DNA from: Pseudidiomarina aestuarii
Lineage (GTDB): Bacteria > Pseudomonadota > Gammaproteobacteria > Enterobacterales > Alteromonadaceae
Length of the DNA stretch: 47,896 nucleotides
NCBI GenBank assembly: GCA_003030745.1
Contig: PYVG01000008.1
Coordinates: 1-47,896 of the forward strand
Reading direction: 5' to 3'
Part shown: positions 33,772 to 42,900 of the stretch, piece after piece
Layout of the letters: every line of letters starts with the position of its first letter
How positions within the stretch are numbered: the first letter of the stretch is position 1
The notes under the pieces: generated by a model
Databases searched by the model: none
What the model saw: the letters and a program-made list of their open reading frames with translations, nothing else
What the model was told of the DNA's origin: nothing
Position numbers and translations under genes: made by a program

Positions 33772-34038
33772 ATGAAATCAAAACGTTTCTCTGTCGAGCA
33801 GATCGTATCTGCAATCAAACAACATGAGGCCGGGCTATCGATTGCTGAAATTGCCCGCAAAATGGGCATAGCCGAAGGCACTTTTTACGCCTGGAAAAAG
33901 AAGTACTCGGGACTTGAGTCCGACCAGGTTCGGGAGCTCAAACAATTGCGTGAGGAAAACGAGAAGCTTAAACGAATTGTTGCCGATTTAACTCTCGATA
34001 AAGTCATGTTGCAAGATCTCAATACCCGAAAGTGGTAA
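33772..34038 (+). CDS. IS3-family transposase OrfA
   Basis: An 88-residue DNA-binding protein with a helix-turn-helix (FSVEQIVSAIKQHEAGLSIA then IARKMGIAEGTFYAWKKKYSG) and a C-terminal leucine-zipper-like stretch (LKQLREENEKLKRIVADLTL) used for dimerisation, as in IS3-family OrfA. It ends 7 bases after the OrfB start codon in a different frame. OrfB is in the -1 frame relative to it, the relation needed for a programmed -1 frameshift, although I see no strong slippery heptamer. Confidence 0.92.
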   Translation: MKSKRFSVEQIVSAIKQHEAGLSIAEIARKMGIAEGTFYAWKKKYSGLESDQVRELKQLREENEKLKRIVADLTLDKVMLQDLNTRKW

Positions 34039-34862
34039 GCGTACCGCAGCGTCGTAAGGCGGTGCGCCACCTAATGAGTCTATACAGCATCAGCGAGCGC
34101 AGGGCGTGTGCATTAACAGGTTTAAGTCGTACGGCCTGTCGTTATAAGCCGCGCTCAGAGCCCCAGGAAGCTCTCCGCCAGAGGATTGTGGCGATAGCCA
34201 GAGCGCGTGTTCGATACGGTTACAAGCGCATTCATGTGATGTTGAAGCGCGAAGGCATTCATGTAAACAAAAAACGTGTCCATCGCTTGTATTGTCTGGA
34301 AGGGCTTCAGTTACGCCCTAAACGGCCGCGACGCAACGTCAGTGGAGCACACCGGAAACGGGATTATGTGCCAAGTACGAAACCGAATGAAGCTTGGGCA
34401 ATGGACTTTGTTGCCGACCAATTATCAACGGGCAACAAGTTCCGTATTCTGACGGTTGTCGATACCTATACACGAGAGTGTTTAGCGGCTGATATTGGTG
34501 TTCGTTTACGTTCAGAGAATGTGGTTGCGACATTGACACGGCTTTGTCGAGAGCGAGGTGCTCCTCAGCGTATTCACTGCGATAATGGAAGCGAATTCGC
34601 CGGTCAAATGACTGACTTATGGGCGTATACGAACAAGGTGACGCTAGCATTTTCACGTCCTGGTAAGCCAACTGATAATGCTTATATAGAGTCACTGAAC
34701 GGCAGCTTTCGTGATGAATGCCTTAACTGTCACTGGTTCGAATCGCTAACCGATGCTAAATTAAAAATTGAAGCTTGGCGGGATGACTATAACAAGAGTC
34801 GACCTCATCGGGCTTTAAACAACCTGCCACCCTTGCAGTTCGTGGCATCCATTGAAAACTGA
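34032..34862 (+). CDS. IS3-family DDE transposase OrfB
   Basis: A 276-residue integrase-core transposase. After an HTH_21 region (YGYKRIHVMLKREGIHVNKK) the rve domain carries the triad: Asp in AWAMDFVADQL, Asp in IHCDNGSEFAG, Glu in DNAYIESLNGSFRDECLN, with exactly 35 residues between the last two, the DD(35)E arrangement. The C-terminus DYNKSRPHRALNNLPPLQF is the standard ending. The start at 34032 is GTG. The frame appears intact, so the element may still be active if its ends are functional. Confidence 0.95.
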   Translation: MVSVPQRRKAVRHLMSLYSISERRACALTGLSRTACRYKPRSEPQEALRQRIVAIARARVRYGYKRIHVMLKREGIHVNKKRVHRLYCLEGLQLRPKRPRRNVSGAHRKRDYVPSTKPNEAWAMDFVADQLSTGNKFRILTVVDTYTRECLAADIGVRLRSENVVATLTRLCRERGAPQRIHCDNGSEFAGQMTDLWAYTNKVTLAFSRPGKPTDNAYIESLNGSFRDECLNCHWFESLTDAKLKIEAWRDDYNKSRPHRALNNLPPLQFVASIEN

Positions 34863-34961
34863 ACAGCTCAATTCATTCCTCGAGTGGTTCTAATAATGGG
34901 GGCCTGTCACTGAACAGCTCAATTCATTCCTCGAGTGGTTCTAATAATGGGGGCCTGTCAC
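34860..34961. repeat. Tandem 51-bp duplication of the IS right end
   Basis: 34860-34910 and 34911-34961 are identical, each starting TGAACAGCTCAATTCATTCC and ending GGGGGCCTGTCAC. Each copy contains the complete terminal inverted repeat. Confidence 0.97.
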
Positions 34962-35233
34962 ATCCCATGGTTCATCATTTGCATTCCCTTCTGCATTGAC
35001 TTCATGTGTTCTTCCATTAGTTTTTTACGTTTCTTGGGATCGGATTCGCTTTTTATTTTTTCCATAGCTTCGCGCATTTCTTGCATGTGCTCATTCATTG
35101 ATGTCATTTTTTCATGATGCATCATTCCACTCATTGAACCTGTTTTATCATCGCCATGTTTATGCTGAGCATCAGCAAAGACAGGAGAGGCCATTAAAGC
35201 TGTGATAGTTAAAGCTGAAAGTACTTTTTTCAT
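34958..35233 (-). CDS. Met/His-rich periplasmic protein, C-terminus cut by the IS
   Basis: A 91-residue protein with a Sec signal peptide (MKKVLSALTITALMASPVFA, cleavage near residue 20) and a mature part rich in Met and His (HKHGDDKTGSMSGMMHHEKM and MQKGMQMMNHGM), typical of periplasmic copper binders. The middle is a charged helix with EHMQEMREAMEKIKSESDPK. The ATG at 35233 has a GAGGG ribosome-binding site. The stop codon TGA (34960-34958) is part of the IS terminus TGTCA, so the natural C-terminus may be lost. I do not recognise a named family; a copper sink or chaperone role is inferred from composition and neighbours. Confidence 0.75.
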   Translation of the reverse strand: MKKVLSALTITALMASPVFADAQHKHGDDKTGSMSGMMHHEKMTSMNEHMQEMREAMEKIKSESDPKKRKKLMEEHMKSMQKGMQMMNHGM

Positions 35234-35275
35234 TCTATTACCCTCTTGATTATGACCAAATTGTATTGGTTTCAT

Positions 35276-35402
35276 TAATTTGACGTTATTTCACTATAGT
35301 TAAATCTTGGAACCCACGCTGACGTAGATCCCATATAACGGCAGTATTCATCGCCGAATTCTTCAATGCCTTCGATGAAATTGAATTTCATTGAATCTAG
35401 CG
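35276..35402 (-). pseudogene. Remnant of an isoprenylcysteine-methyltransferase-like membrane protein
   Basis: One minus-strand frame gives IEGIEEFGDEYCRYMGSTSA then WVPRFN before a stop at 35275-35277. The pattern E-x5-FG-x2-Y-x2-Y-x6-W-x-P resembles the C-terminal signature of the ICMT/PEMT family of membrane methyltransferases, proteins often encoded beside copper ATPases. Only this tail remains: there is no membrane part upstream, and the open frame extends to 35490 only by overlapping the cupredoxin gene. Identification is from memory of the motif and is tentative. Confidence 0.4.
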
Positions 35403-35447
35403 GAAAACTTTTAAAATTCTCATTGTGACCTGGACGTTTTAAGCCAT

Positions 35448-35801
35448 TTAACCAGCAACGATTTTTCCCCGATACATTTGCATCTGGCAATGAAAGTCAT
35501 ACTCTCCGGGTTCCAGTGCTGGTATTTGAATTGGCTTTAATTTGTCAAAAGGCAACGTTTCACTGATTTCCAGGTCAGGGATAAGCAGAGTTTCAGAGCA
35601 AGGCGATTGATCCTTCCGCAGAAACCTGAGTTCAACCGGCTTACCTTCAGGTACGTTTATTCTCGAAGGCGAGTAGGTGCCGTTTTCGACGGCAATCACC
35701 CAATCACCTTCTCCCAGCTTCATCTGCTTGGGCGTGTAAAGCCAAAACCACCAGACGATCAGTGCGATCAGAGCGATACCAGCAATATTAATAAATAACA
35801 T
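35448..35801 (-). CDS. Membrane-anchored cupredoxin-domain protein
   Basis: A 117-residue protein with one N-terminal transmembrane helix (about 2-22, INIAGIALIALIVWWFWLY) and a periplasmic cupredoxin-like beta domain (about 35-117). YSPSRINVPEGKPVELRFLR and LEPGEYDFHCQMQMYRGKI are the usual strands. Potential copper ligands are Cys in SPCSETL and the His-Cys-x-Met-x-Met cluster near the C-terminus. It starts 37 bases after the CopA gene, so it probably receives or stores copper exported by CopA. The electron-transfer role of classical cupredoxins is not implied. Confidence 0.82.
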   Translation of the reverse strand: MLFINIAGIALIALIVWWFWLYTPKQMKLGEGDWVIAVENGTYSPSRINVPEGKPVELRFLRKDQSPCSETLLIPDLEISETLPFDKLKPIQIPALEPGEYDFHCQMQMYRGKIVAG

Positions 35802-35838
35802 ATTTATTCTCCTGAATGCGCCAATGTTAAAAGGTGCA

Positions 35839-38100
35839 TTAATGTTTCTTGGCTTTGAAAAAGCGTAACCGGTTAGCGTTGCTCACTACCGTAAGCGAAG
35901 AAAAAGCCATTGCTGCACCTGCAATAACCGGACTCAACAGCATTCCAAAAAATGGATACAGAACGCCTGCGGCAAAAGGAATACCTGCTACGTTGTAAAT
36001 AAAAGCACCAAATAAGTTTTGTTTAATGTTGCTCAGTGTGGCCTTGCTCACCGCGACCGCATCGGCAAGCCCGTGCAACGACCCGCGCATCAATGTAATA
36101 TCAGCACTTTCAATAGCGACGTCCGTTCCCGTGCCAATCGCGAAGCCTACATTGGCAATAGCTAGTGCTGGCGCATCATTAATACCATCTCCCGTCATGC
36201 CAACGATTTCGCCTTCCATCTGCAGCTCCTGAACCTTTTTTGATTTTTCTTCCGGCAGAACTTCAGCGAAAAATTCTTTAATTCCTACTTTTTCAGCAAC
36301 TGCTTCTGCTGTCGCGCGATTATCACCAGTAAGCATCACTACTCGCACACCGTTATCTTGCAAACGTTTAATGGCGGCTACGGAGTCGTCTTTTATCGGG
36401 TCGGCAACTGCAATAATTGCAGCTAACTCATTATCAACGGCAAAGTACATAGGCGTCTTAGCTTCAGCAGCTAAGCCTTGGGCTTTTTCAACAAAGTTAC
36501 CGAGCTCAACTTGACGTTCACGCAACAGCTTTTCATTACCGAAAAGGAGGGACTTCCCGTCAACTTCTGCCTCCACGCCATGACCAGCGATGGCGTTGAA
36601 GTTCGAGACCTTACTTGTCTTAATCCCTCTTTCCCTGGCTGACTCAACTATCGCCTGTGCTAGCGGATGTTCAGAGCCAGACTCAAGTGTCGCTGCAAGT
36701 TGCAGTACGGTTTGCTCATCGTACTCACTCGCTACTAATACGTCGGTGACTTTAGGAGAACCAAGTGTAATGGTGCCCGTTTTATCCAGGATCATAGCCG
36801 ATACTTTCGACGCTGTTTGCAATGCTTCGCCATTGCGAATCAGCACACCTGCCTCTGCGGCTTTTCCTACACCCACCATTACCGACATAGGCGTCGCCAG
36901 GCCTAATGCGCAAGGGCAAGCAATAATCAAGACAGTGGTCGCTGATACCACAGCAAAGGCCAGTGCCGGCTCAGGCCCAAAGTTAAGCCAAGCTAGAGCA
37001 CTGATAACAGCGATAATCATAACGACTGGCACAAAGTAAGCTGAAATAATATCGGCAAGACGACCGATTGGGGGCTTAGAGTTTTGCGCCCGTTTCACCA
37101 TGTTAATAATTTGAGCAAGTGCTGTATCTTTTCCGACTCTTGTCGCTTGAAACAAAAAGGAACCACTTTTATTTATCGTGCCCGCCACAACGTCATCACC
37201 AACTGATTTTTCCACGGGCATGGGTTCACCCGTTAGCATAGATTCATCAACGGTGGTACTTCCCTCTATAACTTTTCCATCAACAGGGATTTTTTCTCCG
37301 GGACGAACACGTACTACGTCCTCCTCGAGTACGTCTTCGATAGCGATATCCAATTGTTTATCGTCACGAATCACCCTTGCGGTTTTCGCCTGCAAACCAA
37401 TGAGACGTTTTATGGCTTCGGACGTGCGCCCACGAGCTTTCAGTTCAAGTGCCAGCCCCAAATTGATCAAACCGATAATCATTGCGGTCGCTTCAAAGTA
37501 TACGTGACGCGCCATTTCCGGAACCAGGTGCGGAACCAATACAACCACCATGGAATACAACCAGGCGGTACCAGTACCAAGTGCGATCAGCGTATCCATA
37601 TTAGCGGAATGATTTTTCAAAGATTGCCAGGCACCGACGAAGAAGTGTTTGCCCGAAAAGTAAAGTACACCTAACGTTAGAATACCTACGACTAACCATG
37701 TCACACGCTCTGTGGCAGTGGTCACCGTCATTTCACCAACAAAAAGGCTATAAATCATGAGAGGTACACCTAACGACAGCGCAACGGTCATCTCCCGCAT
37801 CAGCCGCTTGTAATAAGCCCAGTCGGCTTGCTCTTTTTCTGCCAACGCATCACCGTCACTTTCGGACGTGGCTACTTTAGCGCTATACCCCGCCCTCTCT
37901 ACCGCTTTCACTAAAGCGCTCGGACTTGCTGTTCCTGTCACACTGACTGTTCGCTGCGCAAAGTTCATCTCTGCATTTTCCACACCGGATACAGACTTTA
38001 GTGCACTCTCGATTTTGCCAACACAACTCGCGCAACCGGCTCCCTCGATAATGAGTTCCTCAATGGAACGACTACGAACGTCCTCAGTTTTCACACCCAT
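35839..38100 (-). CDS. copA: Cu(I)-translocating P1B-type ATPase CopA
   Basis: Inner-membrane pump that exports Cu(I) (and Ag(I)) from cytoplasm to periplasm. The 753-residue protein has one N-terminal HMA domain with GAGCASC (Cys23, Cys26), the actuator motif TGEP, the phosphorylation motif DKTGT and the hinge GDGINDAP. The ion-path residues identify the P1B-1 copper class: [10 protein letters not shown] in TM6, YN in TM7 ([10 protein letters not shown]) and MxxSS in TM8 ([17 protein letters not shown]). The ATG at 38100 has AGGAGC ahead; the longer frame adds 11 unlikely residues. Neighbours encode a cupredoxin and a ferritin-like protein. Confidence 0.96.
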   Translation of the reverse strand: MGVKTEDVRSRSIEELIIEGAGCASCVGKIESALKSVSGVENAEMNFAQRTVSVTGTASPSALVKAVERAGYSAKVATSESDGDALAEKEQADWAYYKRLMREMTVALSLGVPLMIYSLFVGEMTVTTATERVTWLVVGILTLGVLYFSGKHFFVGAWQSLKNHSANMDTLIALGTGTAWLYSMVVVLVPHLVPEMARHVYFEATAMIIGLINLGLALELKARGRTSEAIKRLIGLQAKTARVIRDDKQLDIAIEDVLEEDVVRVRPGEKIPVDGKVIEGSTTVDESMLTGEPMPVEKSVGDDVVAGTINKSGSFLFQATRVGKDTALAQIINMVKRAQNSKPPIGRLADIISAYFVPVVMIIAVISALAWLNFGPEPALAFAVVSATTVLIIACPCALGLATPMSVMVGVGKAAEAGVLIRNGEALQTASKVSAMILDKTGTITLGSPKVTDVLVASEYDEQTVLQLAATLESGSEHPLAQAIVESARERGIKTSKVSNFNAIAGHGVEAEVDGKSLLFGNEKLLRERQVELGNFVEKAQGLAAEAKTPMYFAVDNELAAIIAVADPIKDDSVAAIKRLQDNGVRVVMLTGDNRATAEAVAEKVGIKEFFAEVLPEEKSKKVQELQMEGEIVGMTGDGINDAPALAIANVGFAIGTGTDVAIESADITLMRGSLHGLADAVAVSKATLSNIKQNLFGAFIYNVAGIPFAAGVLYPFFGMLLSPVIAGAAMAFSSLTVVSNANRLRFFKAKKH

Positions 38101-38179
38101 ACCAGTGCTCCTTATTGATGGGAAAAAAGCCAAGCAACAGCTATTTCCCGTAAAGTACCAACGATAAAACCGTCACTAA

Positions 38180-38638
38180 CTACATATCCGAAAATCGGTT
38201 CGCAGTTTGCACCATTCGTTTAATTTCATTTTCTTCAACGTTTTTTACTGTTTCTAACAGCTCTTTTGCGCTGTCTATATCAACACGGGAATATAGGTGT
38301 TCATACAACTCAATGACTTGCTCATGATGGTTTACAATGTTCTCCATAATGTGATCAGTATCTAACTCTTTAAAAGGCGAATCACAGTGTCCATGCTCAA
38401 CGATGGGATGTTTCCCAATATAGTCATAACACCAAGTGTCTAATGCATTTCGGTTTGCTGTACTCAAAAAACCTTCGACCATTCGCTCTAAGCTAGCCTC
38501 ATGACCCGACACGTAGTTTAGAATCATCCGAGCTCGTTCATCTTGGTTTTGTTTAGAGCAGTGAGTAACACACTCCTTCAGGTTTTTGTGGAAATCAACG
38601 GTCCAACTCAGCACATCTTTGATTGTTTCTATTTGCAT
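38180..38638 (-). CDS. Ferritin-like four-helix protein of copper islands, unknown function
   Basis: A 152-residue, wholly helical, soluble protein without a signal peptide. Acidic and His residues recur in helices in a ferritin/rubrerythrin-like way: FHKNLKECVTHC, YVSGHEASLERMVEGF, NIVNHHEQVIELYEHLYSR and VEENEIKRMVQTANRF. A His/Cys-containing loop IVEHGHCDSPFKEL sits mid-way. I recall similar uncharacterised proteins next to copper ATPases in marine gammaproteobacteria, often labelled hypothetical. Metal or oxygen binding is plausible from the Glu/His spacing but unproven. It is 28 bases downstream of the HMA-like gene and 80 upstream of copA. Confidence 0.7.
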   Translation of the reverse strand: MQIETIKDVLSWTVDFHKNLKECVTHCSKQNQDERARMILNYVSGHEASLERMVEGFLSTANRNALDTWCYDYIGKHPIVEHGHCDSPFKELDTDHIMENIVNHHEQVIELYEHLYSRVDIDSAKELLETVKNVEENEIKRMVQTANRFSDM

Positions 38639-38665
38639 TTTTTACTCCTTACCTATAATTAATCG

Positions 38666-39037
38666 TTACTTTCGTTTGCTTTTGTTAACTGGCGGACTTC
38701 TGTGACAACTCCACGGTGTATGTTCCGAATTATCTTTAATATTTTGGTCAATAAACTTGTAGTACTCTTCTTTCAGATGAGTCCACCACCCACTATTTAT
38801 TTCAACACCAAACTTCCTGAGCTTTTCCTCTATAACATTGAGATCCACTTTAGAGGCATCATAAGCTACCAATAACAAGTTACGCTCAGAGTCATAGGCA
38901 ACGCTATCGAGACCAACCAACAAGTCAATTTCTTTGATAGCTTTGCGAACTTCTTTCACACTCTCTGCGTTTAGCTTTAAAGTGCGGTTTACTAAGTTAA
39001 TTCCCCGCACTCCTGCTCTATGATCGTTATTTGACAT
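38666..39037 (-). CDS. HMA-like small protein lacking CxxC
   Basis: A 123-residue protein whose residues about 10-75 read as a beta-alpha-beta-beta-alpha-beta heavy-metal-associated (ferredoxin-like) fold: RTLKLNAESVKEVRKAIKEI, DSVAYDSERNLLLVAYDASK and LNVIEEKLRKFGVEI. The metal-binding CxxC loop of true HMA domains is absent. The C-terminal tail (about 76-123) is basic with one Cys and one nearby His (PWSCHRSPP). It may be a structural partner of CopA or a degenerate chaperone. The ATG at 39037 removes a poor N-terminal extension. Confidence 0.65.
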   Translation of the reverse strand: MSNNDHRAGVRGINLVNRTLKLNAESVKEVRKAIKEIDLLVGLDSVAYDSERNLLLVAYDASKVDLNVIEEKLRKFGVEINSGWWTHLKEEYYKFIDQNIKDNSEHTPWSCHRSPPVNKSKRK

Positions 39038-39094
39038 CAATACTGTCCTGTTAATTAAAACTACCAATACGTTTCAGGCAACATTTGCTCGGTG

Positions 39095-39433
39095 TTAACT
39101 TTGTAACGAAAGCTCTTTATTAGTGGCTGCTCGTTTATCGTGAACCCAGAACAATTCATCGATTGGCGAGATAGAAACTAATCCCTCGTTGGATACCCCA
39201 GTATGGGCCGCTTCAACTACCAAGAGGGCAACATCACGCGCATCATCACTGTTCACATAAACTTCAAGCTGTACGTGATCAACTAAGTGATCATCGTTAT
39301 AGCTATCGAAGTAGTAACCCCGTCCTCGCACAGGAAACAGCGTAAAGCCGCTAACGCCACGGCCGATGAGAGCCTCTTCCACTGAGTCTTGTCGAAGTTG
39401 ATCAAAAATAGCGGTAATTTTAGATAGGTTCAT
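39095..39433 (-). CDS. PII-like protein of a metal-efflux cluster
   Basis: A 112-residue protein with the ferredoxin-like architecture and several positions of PII: GRGVSGFTLFPVRGRGYYFD corresponds to [19 protein letters not shown] in the canonical GlnB of this window. VQLEVYVNSDDARDVALLVVEAAHTG matches its VKLEIVV...IMDTAQTG, and SISPIDELFWVHD the C-terminal strand. The uridylylated Tyr-containing T-loop is different (SYNDDHLVDH) and the basic residues for nucleotide phosphates are only partly kept. PII-superfamily proteins are known beside CusABC/CzcABC-type pumps; ligand and target are unknown. It lies downstream of cusA in the same direction. Confidence 0.78.
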   Translation of the reverse strand: MNLSKITAIFDQLRQDSVEEALIGRGVSGFTLFPVRGRGYYFDSYNDDHLVDHVQLEVYVNSDDARDVALLVVEAAHTGVSNEGLVSISPIDELFWVHDKRAATNKELSLQS

Positions 39434-39529
39434 ATACCCCCCTAAAAGCCCTAAAACATATAGCTTATGGACTGTGTTTAGTCTAGTTACTTAAATTTCG
39501 AGAAAATCTAGAGTTGTAATTTAGTAGTG

Positions 39530-39898
39530 CTATTTCGGAGGGTAGTAAATATCGAAGAGTATTTGCTTCACATCACCTTTATAAGACAAGGGATGTGGCA
39601 AGTTGCTAGGAGAGTTTATCGAGGTGTCGAATTGAATAAATACTAGAGGTGAGTTCGCAGAGTTACACTCTTCATCCATAGAGCATTTATCAGCTACGCA
39701 GCAATAACAGTCGTCAATGATAGATTGCTTACTTTCATCGCAATGAAAGTTATCTTTGCTTTCGTTGCTAACATCCATATGGCTAACACTTTTTTCGTGC
39801 TGTACATTGGAAGCATTGTTATAAGGAGGAGCGGCTGGGAAGGATAGCTGTATCACTATTCCTAACATAAGCACAACTAAAAATTTTGCTTGAAACAT
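39530..39898 (-). CDS. Small Cys/His-rich secreted protein
   Basis: A 122-residue protein with an N-terminal signal segment (about 1-22, FLVVLMLGIVIQLSFPAAPP) and an extracytoplasmic part containing VQHEKSVSHMDVS and a Cys cluster HCDESKQSIIDDCYCCVADKCSMDEEC (written here as seven Cys within 27 residues at about 52-78). It ends in IYYPPK. The layout (signal, Cys cluster, Pro-Pro ending) is shared with the gene at 46105, although sequence similarity is low. The family is unknown to me, possibly related to DUF2946-like exported proteins seen beside metal efflux genes. It lies between cusA and the PII-like gene. Confidence 0.65.
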   Translation of the reverse strand: MFQAKFLVVLMLGIVIQLSFPAAPPYNNASNVQHEKSVSHMDVSNESKDNFHCDESKQSIIDDCYCCVADKCSMDEECNSANSPLVFIQFDTSINSPSNLPHPLSYKGDVKQILFDIYYPPK

Positions 39899-39997
39899 AT
39901 GTGCGCTCCTATTGCCATGCTATAAATTAGCATACTACCCCCTGCACATCATTGATCGAGATCAAAGATGCGCAGGTGATATTTACAGAGTAAGGTA

Positions 39998-42900
39998 TCA
40001 TCTAACCTTAACGTCTTTCTTTCGCCACAAATAGTAAACAGCAGGTAATACGAGCAAGGTTAAGATAACAGCGCTGATCATTCCTCCAACCATTGGCGCC
40101 GCTATTCTACTAACCACCTCAGCCCCAGTCCCTGTACTAAACATTATAGGCAATAAACCAGCAATTGTAGAAACGGCCGTCATCATGACGGGGCGAACAC
40201 GAAGTCCAGCCCCTTCCATTACGGCAAGAGAGAGACCGTCTTTCGTTAATGCTTTACCATGCTCTAACTGACTTTTTTCATATTCATTATAGGACTGGTT
40301 TAAGTAAGTCAGCATTAGTATTCCTATTTCTACAGTGACACCGGCTAGAGCTATAAAACCAACCGCTACAGCAACTGAGAAATTATAATCTAAAAGATAC
40401 ATTAGCCAGATTGCCCCCACCAATGCGAGAGGCAAAGTTCCCAATATAATGGCTATTTCTGTAACGTTTCGAAAGTTCATATATAAAAGAACGATAATAA
40501 TCGCGAGCGTTAACGGAATCACGTAAGTCAGTTTTTCCTTTGCCCTTTCCATATATTCGTACTGCCCGGACCAGGTAACTGAATACCCTGCTGGCAACTC
40601 GAGTTCTTGTTCTACAACCTTCATTGCTTTTTCAACATAAGTGCCGACATCAACTCCCTCAATGTCGACAAAAGTCCAGCCATTAAGTCTTGCGTTTTCG
40701 CTTTTAATTGCCGGCGGTCCAAGTTCAACGTAGACATCAGCCACATCCGCCAAACTAATACGCTGCCCGTTTGGCGTAACTAAAGGTAGCTTCTTTAATT
40801 CTTCCGGCGAATCACGGTAATCTTGAGGGTAGCGCAAGTTTATTGGGTAACGTTCAAGCCCTTCAATGGTCTCTGAAACATTCATTCCGCCAATAGCCGT
40901 GGCAACAACCTGCTGAACATCCTCAATGTTCAAGCCATAACGTGCAGCCTGCTCTCTTTTTATGTCGACTTTGACATAGCGTCCACCAGCCACTCGCTCT
41001 GAATAAACAGAAGCCGTACCATCGACATCATCAAGTATCGTTTCAAGCTGCTGACCGATCTTCTGAATTTCATTAAGATCAGCTCCGGCAACTTTTATAC
41101 CTACCGGCGTTTTGATACCTGTCGATAACATATCAATGCGAGTTTTAATGGGGTAAACCCACGCATTGGTCAGCCCCGGAAACTTTACAAGCGCATCCAG
41201 TTCTTTTTTCAACTTCTCAGTGGTCATACCGTCTCTCCACTGATCTTTCGGTTTCAGTTGAATAAAGGTTTCAATCATCGTTAGGGGTGCCGGATCAGTG
41301 GCGGTATCCGCTCGACCAATTTTGCCAAAAACCGTCTTCACTTCCGGTACCGTTTTTATGAGCTTGTCGGTTTGCTGCAACAGCTCCCTTGCTTTACCAA
41401 TTGATAATCCGGGATAGGTAGTGGGCATATACATCAAATCGCCCTCATCCAAATCTGGAATAAATTCACTACCAATTTTGTCAATCGGCCAGACACCAAC
41501 GGCCAGGATAACAAGCGCTCCGACAACTGCTGTCTTGGGGTATTTCAAAATGCCTTTTAAAAGCGGTTTATACCCGGCGATCAATAACCGATTAAGCGGG
41601 TTTTTCCCCTCAGGTGTTACCTTTCCTCTGATAAAATATCCCATCAACACGGGGATAACGGTAATCGCTAAGGCTGCGCTGGCTGCCATTGCGTAAGTTT
41701 TCGTGAAAGCAAGCGGAGAAAACATCCGCCCTTCCTGGGCTTCTAAGGTAAATACCGGCATAAAGCTGACGGTAATAATGAGCAAGCTAAAGAAAAGAGC
41801 AGGGCCCACCTCTGAAGCAGAGGCGGCAACCACCCGCCAGCGGTTCTCTGCTGTCAGTGGCGTTTTTTCCATATGCTTATGCATATTTTCAATCATGACG
41901 ATGGCACCATCGAGCATAGCGCCAATAGCGATTGCGATCCCTCCAAGTGACATAATATTCGCGTTAATTCCTTGCCAATACATGACAATAAACGCGGTTA
42001 AAATACCCAAAGGCAAGCTGATAACGGCAACCAGCGAGGAGCGGACATGGAAGAGAAATATCACACAGATAAACGCGACAATAGCGAGTTCTTCTATTAA
42101 ACTTTTCCAGAGACTTTCCACGGCATCCGAGATAAGCCCCGAACGATCATAGACAGTGACTATATCGACACCTTCTGGTAGCCCAGACTTTAATTCTTCC
42201 AACTTTTGTTTAACGCCATCAATCGTTTTTTGGGCATTTTCTCCGAAACGCATTACCACAATACCACCCACGGCTTCTCCCTCACCGTTGAGTTCGGCGA
42301 TACCGCGTCTCATTTGGGGGGCCCACACCCACATCAGCAACGTCTTTAAGCAATAATGTCGTGCCATTTTCATCAACGCCAAGCGGGATACTCTCTAAGT
42401 CTGACACACCATCAATATAGCCTGAGGCCCGGACCATATACTCAGCTTCCGCCATTTCAACCACCGACGCCCCCACTTCCTGATTACCTCGCTGGATAGC
42501 ATTTTGTATGTGAGCAAGAGGAATATCGAATGCGCGCAGCTTCTCCGGATCCACTTTCACCTGGTACTGCTTTACCATCCCGCCGAGGGCGGCAACTTCC
42601 GAAACCCCCTCGACCGTTTGCAGTTCATACTTTAAAAACCAATCCTGCATACTGCGTAACTCACTCAAATTGTGGTTACCCGTACGATCAACCAAGGCAT
42701 ACAAATACACCCAACCAACCCCTGTTGCATCAGGGCCTAATTGCGGTCTTGCATTAGAAGGCAGTGTCGGAGCAACCTGAGACAAATATTCCAGTACTCG
42801 CGAACGCGCCCAGTAAGCGTCTGTATCTTCGTCAAAAATGACATACACATAGGAGTCGCCGAAAAACGAATATCCACGGACGGTTTTAGCGCCGGGGACA

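Larger units (their letters stand above)
33698..34960 (+). mobile_element. IS3-family insertion sequence with duplicated right end
   Basis: The left end TGACGGTCCCCCA (33698) and the inverted right end TGACAGGCCCCCA (34960, and again at 34909) form imperfect terminal inverted repeats that remain similar for about 45 bases. Two overlapping reading frames encode OrfA and the DDE transposase OrfB. The element is 1,212 bp to the first right end or 1,263 bp to the second. The 4-base flanks (ACCT on the left, CATC on the right) do not match, so no target-site duplication is seen. This fits a rearrangement, not a simple insertion: the left side is an integrase and the right side an unrelated gene. 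Confidence 0.88.

Noticed and set aside
35402..35490. Upstream part of the open frame from 35490
   Set aside because: It overlaps the cupredoxin gene end and has no methyltransferase-like membrane segments; only the C-terminal tail was kept as a possible remnant.
37000..37700. Plus-strand frames opposite copA (109 and 106 codons)
   Set aside because: Shadow frames of the strongly supported copA gene.
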